Positions 63,643 to 64,000 of a stretch of 64,000 nt of DNA are shown in pieces. A model generated the notes under the pieces. The model made no database searches. It was given only the letters and a program-made list of their open reading frames with translations, and was not told the DNA's origin. Positions within the stretch are counted from its first letter, which is position 1. The number at the start of each line of letters is the position of its first letter. The stretch spans positions 1-64,000 of the forward strand of contig NZ_JAFFOB010000015.1 in the NCBI RefSeq assembly GCF_016918935.1. Reading direction: 5' to 3'. This DNA is from Roseitranquillus sediminis. GTDB lineage: Bacteria; Pseudomonadota; Alphaproteobacteria; Rhodobacterales; Rhodobacteraceae. The translations under genes were made by a program, and so were the position numbers.

Positions 63643-64000
63643 ATGGAAAGCATGGGTGATCTGAAGCGGCGACTCGGCTCCTGCACGCTCTGCGCAGACC
63701 GATTTGCCGCCACGGCCACGGGCCATGCGCCGCGTCCTGTGGTCTGGTTCGGCGGCCGGGCCCGTATCCTGATCGCCAGCCAGGCACCGGGGCTGCGGGT
63801 GCACGAGGCGCTGCGGCCATTCTGGGACCGCTCCGGCCAGCGCCTGCGCGACTGGCTGGGGATGGACGAGGCGACCTTCTACGACACCTCGCGTGTCGCG
63901 ATCGTGCCGATGGCGTTCTGCTTCCCCGGATACGACGCGAAGGGATCGGACCTTCCGCCGCCTCCGGGCTGCGCGCGCACCTGGCGCGACCCGATCCTGT
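63643..64000 (+). CDS. Uracil-DNA glycosylase family protein (partial, runs off the window)
   Basis: ATG 63643 follows AGGAGAG at good spacing. The visible 119 codons show the start of a UDG-superfamily protein: LGSCTLCADRFAA (Cys region as in family 4/5-like members), RILIASQAPGLRVHE (motif A region, normally GEAPG) and FYDTSRVAIVPMAFCFPGY (active-site strand). The typical Asp/Asn or Glu of motif A (GE/GNAPG) is replaced by ASQAPG. The rest of the gene is beyond 64000. It looks like a housekeeping-type gene next to the tRNA. Confidence 0.75.
   Translation, partial: MESMGDLKRRLGSCTLCADRFAATATGHAPRPVVWFGGRARILIASQAPGLRVHEALRPFWDRSGQRLRDWLGMDEATFYDTSRVAIVPMAFCFPGYDAKGSDLPPPPGCARTWRDPIL

Noticed and set aside
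1-64000. CRISPR array
   Set aside because: No regularly spaced repeat of 24-40 bp is seen; the only tandem repeat of note is the 11-bp pair at 44307.

Overview
The window reads as high-GC alphaproteobacterial DNA, most like Rhodobacterales or a relative. The grounds are GTG starts, ATGA/GTGA-coupled operons, and the protein families present: a lupanine-hydroxylase-like quinoprotein, ChrA/ChrB, a PHB-depolymerase/CopG pair, an ISXO2-type transposase and paired bacterial transglutaminases. No rRNA or CRISPR array is visible. A tRNA-Gln(TTG) lies near the right end, followed by an apparently housekeeping uracil-DNA-glycosylase-family gene that runs out of the window.

Layout. 0.1-0.5 kb holds an amidase remnant. 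0.9-6.1 kb holds a compact divergent module: a cytosolic subtilase and an alpha/beta hydrolase on the minus strand, and three unrecognised genes on the plus strand, the last with a C-terminal membrane anchor. 6.1-9.0 kb is mobile: a serine-recombinase stub, an IS1595-family insertion sequence, a DUF3800 gene and two small proteins. 10.2-12.3 kb is a DEAD-box RNA helicase. 12.8-17.7 kb is a translationally coupled NMT1/SsuA-type ABC transporter with a fused double permease, ending in a CaiB/BaiF CoA-transferase. 17.9-18.6 kb is a junction of a copper-ATPase fragment and an IS66 fragment.

18.7-33.6 kb is the most coherent and most interesting part, a quinoprotein locus in two divergent arms. 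The rightward arm encodes cytochrome c, a PQQ dehydrogenase with an unusual metal site, two strong intercistronic hairpins, a XoxJ-like binding protein, a membrane protein, a 1421-residue double-VWA fusion, a MoxR ATPase and a DUF58 protein. The leftward arm encodes the ABC-2 exporter pair typical of PQQ-alcohol-dehydrogenase systems, a second binding protein, and an M50-like membrane protein that has lost both zinc motifs. The MoxR/DUF58/VWA set resembles the mxaR-S-A-C-K-L-D maturation genes of methanol dehydrogenase, so the locus looks like an enzyme packaged with its own maturation and transport machinery.

33.7-49.3 kb is largely a graveyard: TRAP-permease, IS5, SDR, serine-recombinase, ParA/RepA, chrA/chrB, LacI, sugar-binding-protein and 6PGDH remnants, plus an endonuclease/exonuclease/phosphatase gene split by a dead IS3 element. 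Intact genes among them are a GAF-EAL protein, one transglutaminase, a PHB depolymerase with its CopG regulator, and a small membrane protein. 49.4-57.3 kb is mostly intact detoxification or stress genes: DUF4126, a flavoprotein disulfide reductase, a molybdopterin oxidoreductase with a frameshift, a UBP zinc finger, a GlxA-like regulator, two hydrolases and a DsbA-NhaA fusion. 57.5-63.2 kb mixes decayed LysR, hydrolase, SDR, IS21 and IS256 sequences with an intact LysR/NTF2-like divergent pair. The tRNA-Gln 3' end faces this accessory DNA, which fits an island boundary.
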